From assembly GCF_022828375.1 (NCBI RefSeq), contig NZ_JAJQJX010000002.1:1-64000 (forward strand): a DNA stretch of 64,000 bases, in the 5' to 3' direction. Positions 59,309 to 64,000 of this stretch are shown here, in pieces. Within the stretch, counting starts at the first letter, position 1. The number at the start of each line of letters is the position of its first letter. Position numbers and translations under genes: made by a program. A model generated the notes under the pieces. It saw only the letters and a program-made list of their open reading frames with translations. It was not told where the DNA came from and ran no database searches. Source of the DNA: Candidatus Nanosynbacter sp. TM7-053 (lineage in GTDB: Bacteria; Patescibacteriota; Saccharimonadia; Saccharimonadales; Saccharimonadaceae).

Positions 59309-60334
59309 ATGGACGTTATGACTAATATATCACTGAAACAATACACAACTATGAAATTGGGAGGTGAGACTCGCTATATGGCGACAGCGGATTCTGCTGG
59401 TGATGTTGTGTCGCTATATCGTAATGCCCGAAAGGAAAATTTGCCGATTTTTGTGTTGGGTGGTGGCAGTAATGTGATTACGCATGACGAGGTTTTTGAG
59501 GGAATCGTACTGTTGAATAAGATTAAAGGTTTTGAGGTTATCTCTGAAACTGACGAAACAACTGATGTGAAAATTGGTGCGGGCGAAGTCTGGGATGAGG
59601 TTGTTGAGAAGGCTATTGAGCTTGGACTTCAGGGAATTGAGGCTATGTCGGGAATTCCTGGGACGGCTGGAGCTGCGCCGGTCCAGAACGTTGGGGCGTA
59701 CGGTCAAGAAATTGCCGACACGTTGATTAGTCTGGAAGCTTACGATTCAAAAACCGACACAATTGTAACTATTTCCGCTGACGAATGTGATTTTTCTTAT
59801 CGAAACAGCATTTTTCGCGACAAGGAAAAAGGGCGATATTGCATTCTGAATATTACTTTGCGACTAAATAAATCAGAGCCGAAACCGCCGTATTACGCTT
59901 CTTTGCAGAAATATATTGACGAGAATGATATTCGTGAGGTCAATTTGTCGGTGATTCGCGTGGCAGTTCTTAATATTCGTTCGGAAAAATTGCCAGATCC
60001 AGCGGAATTGCCAAGTGCAGGTTCTTTCTTCAAAAATGCGCTGGTTGAAAAATGGAAATTGGAAGAATTGCAAAAAGAATATAGCGACATTCCAAATTAT
60101 GCGATGTCCGACGGAAGATATAAAATCCCGACAGGTTGGTTGATAGATAAGGCTGGCTTAAGGGGTTATCGCAGTCACGGCATGCGAGTTTACGAAAAGA
60201 ACGCGTTGGTACTCGTGAACGATTCGGCAACAGGATATGATGATTTGGCGGCGATTCGTGAGGAAATTGTACAGATTGTCTTTGACAAGTTCGGTATAAA
60301 AATTGAGCAAGAGCCGCTAGAACTTTCCCGATAA
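59309..60334 (+). CDS. murB: UDP-N-acetylenolpyruvoylglucosamine reductase
   Basis: The 341-residue FAD enzyme has FVLGGGSNVITHDEVFEG (FAD binding), GIPGTAGAAPVQNVGAYGQE, and the catalytic Ser in PSAGSFFKN near residue 235. It reduces the enolpyruvyl ether to UDP-MurNAc. The length and the YRNSIFRD segment suit type I MurB. The start lies six bases after TATACT. Confidence 0.96.
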   Translation: MDVMTNISLKQYTTMKLGGETRYMATADSAGDVVSLYRNARKENLPIFVLGGGSNVITHDEVFEGIVLLNKIKGFEVISETDETTDVKIGAGEVWDEVVEKAIELGLQGIEAMSGIPGTAGAAPVQNVGAYGQEIADTLISLEAYDSKTDTIVTISADECDFSYRNSIFRDKEKGRYCILNITLRLNKSEPKPPYYASLQKYIDENDIREVNLSVIRVAVLNIRSEKLPDPAELPSAGSFFKNALVEKWKLEELQKEYSDIPNYAMSDGRYKIPTGWLIDKAGLRGYRSHGMRVYEKNALVLVNDSATGYDDLAAIREEIVQIVFDKFGIKIEQEPLELSR

Positions 60335-60363
60335 TAAGCATATGCTTTTTTGTAGATTTGCGC

Positions 60364-60369
60364 TACAAT
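60364..60369 (+). promoter_or_regulatory. -10 box of the minor-pilin operon (leaderless)
   Basis: TACAAT ends six bases before ATG 60376. Confidence 0.6.
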
Positions 60370-60375
60370 ATTGAT

Positions 60376-60861
60376 ATGAATCGTGGGACGGGTGGCTATA
60401 CGATAATAGAATTGGCGATAGTAGTGGTGGTTGTTGCAATTTTGGCTAGCATTGCCTTTGTTGGTGGTGGAAGATTTTTGAACTTAACCAAAGATCAGGA
60501 GCAGAGGGCTGATGTGTCTGAGCTGTCTTTGAGGTTGGAGCGATATTACAAGTATAAAAATGTTAGTGCTATCGGACACGAATATCCCTCCTGTGCTGAT
60601 TTAATTAAGGATTTTTCGTCAATTGTAGGAAGTGATTCTCTGAAAAAGGAGATGATCAAGTGTAATCGTAGTGATTGGGCTGGCGGTAGTAATGGTGAGT
60701 TATTGTATGAAGCTTCGAATGTGGATGACGGCGATTGCACGAAGCCTGCATCCAGTCCTGTGTCTGATGTTGTAGCGGTAACTTGTGTGAAATATAGCAT
60801 TATATATAAAGAGTTTTCAACAGGAGTAGAGAAGAAGGTGGATAGTATATGGCGCGACTAG
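60376..60861 (+). CDS. type IV pilin-like protein (minor pilin 1)
   Basis: The 161-residue prepilin has the leader MNRGTGG, then YTIIELAIVVVVVAILASI, with Glu5 present and Tyr at position 1. Two to four Cys occur in the globular part. ATG 60376 is chosen over an upstream in-frame start at 60358 because it lies six bases after TACAAT and gives a normal short prepilin leader. First of four overlapping genes. Confidence 0.85.
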   Translation: MNRGTGGYTIIELAIVVVVVAILASIAFVGGGRFLNLTKDQEQRADVSELSLRLERYYKYKNVSAIGHEYPSCADLIKDFSSIVGSDSLKKEMIKCNRSDWAGGSNGELLYEASNVDDGDCTKPASSPVSDVVAVTCVKYSIIYKEFSTGVEKKVDSIWRD

Positions 60862-61313
60862 CGGAAAAAAGTGATGGATTTACTATTGTTGAGGTAGCGG
60901 TGACGTTGGTTGTAATTAGTATTTTTTTGATTGTTATTTTGAGTATGCAAGCGCAAGTTAGCCAAATATCAGTCATGAATGCCCAGTACAACAAGGCGAG
61001 TCTTCTGGCATATAATAATATGCGTCGTTACGCAAATGATTCCGCTCCGTCTTGGTTTAAATGTACAGACCCTCCTCCAATCTTTAGGGCTCCGGGTTCT
61101 AGATATAAAGTTGAGGAAAGTGTGGGTAATATTGACGGGTTACCAGGAACGGTTAAGCAGGAAGTATATGCATCAGCGCCATACGGATGTAAGAGTGGAA
61201 CAGTTAGCCTGGGGATGCCGGTTAAAGTGGAGTCTATCGTAGAGTATGGATTGCCAAGTTCTGGTGTGGGTAGTGGAAAGAAGGTGGTACATGCGACATA
61301 TGTGGCGTTCTAA
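60849..61313 (+). CDS. type IV pilin-like protein (minor pilin 2)
   Basis: The 154-residue prepilin has cleavage expected after Gly in KSDG, then FTIVEVAVTLVVISIFLIVIL, with Glu5 present. It overlaps the first pilin by 13 bases and the third by about 23, which implies coupled translation. Globular domain with Cys pairs; minor pseudopilin (PilV/GspI-like) by position. Confidence 0.82.
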   Translation: MARLAEKSDGFTIVEVAVTLVVISIFLIVILSMQAQVSQISVMNAQYNKASLLAYNNMRRYANDSAPSWFKCTDPPPIFRAPGSRYKVEESVGNIDGLPGTVKQEVYASAPYGCKSGTVSLGMPVKVESIVEYGLPSSGVGSGKKVVHATYVAF

Positions 61314-62145
61314 TGAGGGGGGCTTTACCGTAGTCGAATTGGCAATGGTGATGGTTATCATTGCAATGGTTGTCGGCGTATTTAGTCAGATGTTAATTTC
61401 TGCAAACCAAAGTGCGTCTATCAGCAAGGCAAAAGCCGAGATTAGTCGAAATATGCACAATTCCATGGATGCAATTGAAACTGACGTACGTCAAGCTTCG
61501 CGCTTTAAGGTGAGCAGTCGCGATGGGGAAGATACTTTTGCTACGGATAAAAATTTCGCTGGCTCGACGCCCAGGGAATGGGGATATAGAAGTAATCCGT
61601 ATTCAAGTAGCGCCATTACTGACCCCGAAAAGAACTCACTTATATTGCTTCAATATGCTGCAAATATGGGGCGCGGCGCTGATTCTAGGGAGATTGTGTA
61701 TCTAAGAACTCCGAAGTTTGACTGTGGAGCAAATAAGACTCAGCAGCCGAAGTATAAAAAAATAGTCATATATTTTTTGAAGAATAGAGAGCTGCATCGG
61801 CGGACTATCTATAATGATTTAGTTGATTTCTCCAGTTATCCTCCAGCGCCATACTCAGGGTCTGCTGCGGGATATTTCTGTATGAATAGTCTGGATGCTG
61901 ATAAGTTTAAAGATCGAGCTATGAAGCTTCGTGAGGATTCGATTTTGGCAACTGGAGTTTCGGAATTTAAGATTAATTACTATGATGGAAAAACGCTAAT
62001 AAGCAAAAATAGTGACGCTCCAGATAGCGATAAGAAAGCTCTTGATGGCGCGGATAGTGTAGAAATTACTCTGACAATTCAATCACCTAGCAAGCAAGTT
62101 TCTGATTCGCAAACCTTAACAATACGAAAGATAAATAACCTATGA
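61291..62145 (+). CDS. type IV pilin-like protein (minor pilin 3, PilW/GspJ-like)
   Basis: The 284-residue product has a leader of 10 residues (MRHMWRSNEG, from ATG 61291), then GFTVVELAMVMVIIAMVVGVF, with Glu5 present. It is the largest pilin-like subunit before the tip protein, as GspJ/PilW is in other systems. ATG 61291 follows AAGAAGGTGG; an upstream in-frame start at 61246 would give an abnormally long leader. It overlaps the next gene by 4 bases. Confidence 0.8.
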   Translation: MRHMWRSNEGGFTVVELAMVMVIIAMVVGVFSQMLISANQSASISKAKAEISRNMHNSMDAIETDVRQASRFKVSSRDGEDTFATDKNFAGSTPREWGYRSNPYSSSAITDPEKNSLILLQYAANMGRGADSREIVYLRTPKFDCGANKTQQPKYKKIVIYFLKNRELHRRTIYNDLVDFSSYPPAPYSGSAAGYFCMNSLDADKFKDRAMKLREDSILATGVSEFKINYYDGKTLISKNSDAPDSDKKALDGADSVEITLTIQSPSKQVSDSQTLTIRKINNL

Positions 62146-63896
62146 TTCAACAAAAAAATGGCTATTCCTTGGTGCTGATCATACTTATGAGCACTTTTAT
62201 ATTGGCGCTTTTGGCTGGCGCCATGAGGGTTGTTACTCAGTCGTATATTTACTCTCAGGAAGAGTACTATTATAAATTAGCCCAAGAAGCTGGCGAGGCG
62301 GGTACGGCTTACGCTAATGCTTGTTTGGATGCTAATAAAGCTGAACAATCATGGAGTTCGGCTCCTGGTGGGATTGGGCCACTTCACCCAGAAACCAATT
62401 GCAAGGGGGCTGTAACTTTTCCTGGTAATAGATATGTATTTGAGAATAGTAAGTTAAGAACGACTTTTGAAGTCGGTGATTTGGAAGCGTCAACTAAAAG
62501 AGCAGCCTTGTCAGCTGCTACTGCTCAGATTTCATCTGTGGGTCGAGTTGAAATAACAAATGGTAGCGGTGTTGTTCTAAAGACTTATGTCGCTGTTGTA
62601 AAAAAATCAGTTACTTGGCCGGCTGATATTGACGCAACGCGTACAGTAAGCGGCACCAACCGTACGTGTGCGATTCTGTCGAATAATGTATGGTGTTGGG
62701 GTAAAAATAATATGGGGCAATTGGGTGATGGAACTACCAGCAACTCTAATATTCCAGTGAAAGTTCGTTCTGTTGGTGATATGAGGAATGGCGAGATTAT
62801 TGATGTTTTTACAGCACAGCACCATAGTTGTGTATTAACTAAATCGAGTACTGGTAGGAGAATATATTGTTGGGGTGATAATAGATCTGGACAACTGGGC
62901 AATAGTGATTTTGGTGGTAGCTATTCTGCTGTACCAATTGAGATTAAAGTTGTTAGCCCGGCTGCAATCTCGGATTTTTCTGGAGATAAAATTAGCGCAA
63001 TTGGAGGGACGGGTGATACTTCGTGTGCTATCGCATCAGGTAAGGTGTACTGTTGGGGCGGGAATGACAGGGGGCAATTAGGCTACGGTAGTCCAGGTAG
63101 TCCTGGCTATAGCGCAGTACCAGCGATGATTAATTCGGGCGGACTCAACAGGATTCCTAATAATTATTCCGCCACTAAGTTATCGACTGGTGGATCTCGT
63201 TCACGGACTATGTGTGTTATAACTACTGAAAAAAGGGCTTACTGTTGGGGGCAGGCTAAGTTTGGGCAGCTGGGTGTTGGTCCAATAACTGGCGATAATT
63301 ATAGTCGAGCTACTCGAGTTAGGGGATTGGAAGATGTGACCGACATATCTCAGGATGGATATTGGTGGGAAAAAGATCCTGATTATGTAACTCACACCTG
63401 CGCTATCGCCAATGCGGGCAGGGTATATTGCTGGGGTGGCGCTGGACGCGGACAGGCTGGATCTCTGGGGAGTGGTACTCCTAAAAAGCATATTGAGCCG
63501 GAGTTGGTTCATGGTTTGCCTGGGGTGGCTTTGCAGGTTGAGGTTGGTATTTCTCATTCTTGTGCTTTAATGAATAATGGCGGAGAAAATGAAGTGTATT
63601 GCTGGGGAAATAATGAGATGGGTCAACTGGGGGCAAACATGGAATATAAGAATCCTCCTGACGGAATTATATGGACATATAAACCTAGTCAAGTTAAGGA
63701 CGGGCTGCCTGCGGGAGAGAGGATTGTTAGTTTGTCAGCCGGAGCTAACCGCGGCTGTGTTATTATGACAAATAAACGCTCGTACTGCTGGGGGTTAAAT
63801 AATGAAGGACAAATCGGTGATGGTACTAATGTAGATAGGATTAGTCCAACAGAGTCTTTATTCTTGCGTCCAACGCAGAATCGATACATATATTAA
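62142..63896 (+). CDS. minor pilin with seven-blade RCC1 propeller (PilX/GspK-like tip)
   Basis: The 584 residues start with the leader MIQQKNG and a hydrophobic YSLVLIILMSTFILALL segment that lacks Glu5, as GspK and some PilX-type tip pilins do. A linker (to about 170) leads to seven RCC1-type repeats, each with [YW]-C-W-G-x6-GQ-x-G (first CWG at residue 185, last at 549). Each blade has a second Cys 7-14 residues before the CWG, so seven disulfides are likely. RCC1 repeats form beta propellers. A Glu5-less subunit at the operon end with a large head fits a pilus-tip adhesin, by inference. Confidence 0.85.
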   Translation: MIQQKNGYSLVLIILMSTFILALLAGAMRVVTQSYIYSQEEYYYKLAQEAGEAGTAYANACLDANKAEQSWSSAPGGIGPLHPETNCKGAVTFPGNRYVFENSKLRTTFEVGDLEASTKRAALSAATAQISSVGRVEITNGSGVVLKTYVAVVKKSVTWPADIDATRTVSGTNRTCAILSNNVWCWGKNNMGQLGDGTTSNSNIPVKVRSVGDMRNGEIIDVFTAQHHSCVLTKSSTGRRIYCWGDNRSGQLGNSDFGGSYSAVPIEIKVVSPAAISDFSGDKISAIGGTGDTSCAIASGKVYCWGGNDRGQLGYGSPGSPGYSAVPAMINSGGLNRIPNNYSATKLSTGGSRSRTMCVITTEKRAYCWGQAKFGQLGVGPITGDNYSRATRVRGLEDVTDISQDGYWWEKDPDYVTHTCAIANAGRVYCWGGAGRGQAGSLGSGTPKKHIEPELVHGLPGVALQVEVGISHSCALMNNGGENEVYCWGNNEMGQLGANMEYKNPPDGIIWTYKPSQVKDGLPAGERIVSLSAGANRGCVIMTNKRSYCWGLNNEGQIGDGTNVDRISPTESLFLRPTQNRYIY

Positions 63897-63975
63897 AAAA
63901 ATGCTTGCGCTTTTAAAAACGTTGTAGTATTATCGAATTACAAATTAAAATAATATATTTAGGGGGCACATTATC

Positions 63976-64000
63976 GTGACTACAAAGAATATAAAAAATC
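63976..64000 (+). CDS. start of a gene running off the window
   Basis: GTG 63976 follows AGGGGG (63961-63966) and opens a frame VTTKNIKN that continues past the window end. Too short to identify; the 80 bases between it and the RCC1 gene hold no clear hairpin. Confidence 0.4.

Noticed and set aside
1..64000. UGA recoded as Gly, as in some other CPR phyla
   Set aside because: Conserved proteins contain no in-frame UGA, and UGA serves as a true stop (for example tsaE at 45002-45004 and the DUF192 gene at 24236-24238).
1..64000. CRISPR array or cas genes
   Set aside because: No regularly spaced repeats and no cas-like protein were seen.

Overview
The window looks like a chromosome segment of a host-associated Candidatus Saccharibacteria (TM7, CPR) cell with a standard genetic code. 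The evidence is compact, often 4-bp-overlapping genes, a monoderm-type type IV pilus (T4P) set without a secretin, NAD made only by salvage, a peptidoglycan set (MurJ, MurB, MurT/GatD), ComEC for DNA uptake, and no amino-acid biosynthesis. This assignment is inferred from gene content and protein flavour; no 16S gene is present.

Layout. 0-4.4 kb: initiator tRNA, a DivIC/FtsB-like protein, two more CAU tRNAs and a three-gene operon (membrane protein, orphan ATP-cone, flavoprotein lacking all redox-active residues). 4.4-9.7 kb: tilS, ftsH, murJ and the front half of lepA. 9.65-10.94 kb: an acquired block that splits lepA. It holds a duplicated mazG leader, an IS256-type transposase remnant, a SemiSWEET gene and mazG; the back half of lepA follows as its own intact ORF. 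11.9-19 kb: nucleotide enzymes, an LssY-domain membrane protein and the HrcA/CIRCE heat-shock regulon (hrcA, a small membrane protein, grpE, dnaK, dnaJ). 19-27 kb: a giant membrane protein, a RimB-like/RimK pair, DUF192, tRNA-Lys, comEC and yebC. 27-35.6 kb: ruvC, ruvA and ruvB between two large multi-domain surface proteins, plus a PH-domain membrane protein. 35.6-44.5 kb: a pilin, recA, a 2H phosphoesterase, recX and the T4P machine pilB-C-M-N-O with two accessory genes. 44.5-48 kb: tsaE, tsaB, RNase Y with a structured leader, Nudix and gpmA. 48-52 kb: NAD salvage under an NrtR-type regulator (nrtR, pncA, pncB and a Nudix-kinase fusion). 52-60.3 kb: tRNAs, a GT-C glycosyltransferase, gatD/murT, a membrane-tethered Clp-like AAA+ and murB. 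60.3-64 kb: a minor-pilin operon ending in a protein with a seven-blade RCC1 propeller.

How it fits together. T4P machine, minor pilins, ComEC and RecA/RecX/Ruv together suggest host attachment and uptake of DNA, plus its recombination. The surface proteins and the RCC1 pilin are candidate host-contact factors. NAD salvage, SemiSWEET and nucleotide phosphatases fit a scavenging epibiont.

A genome-style signal recurs: many genes carry a TATAAT-like box exactly six bases before the start codon, with no Shine-Dalgarno. This implies leaderless mRNAs. Other genes have clear Shine-Dalgarno sites, so two initiation modes coexist.
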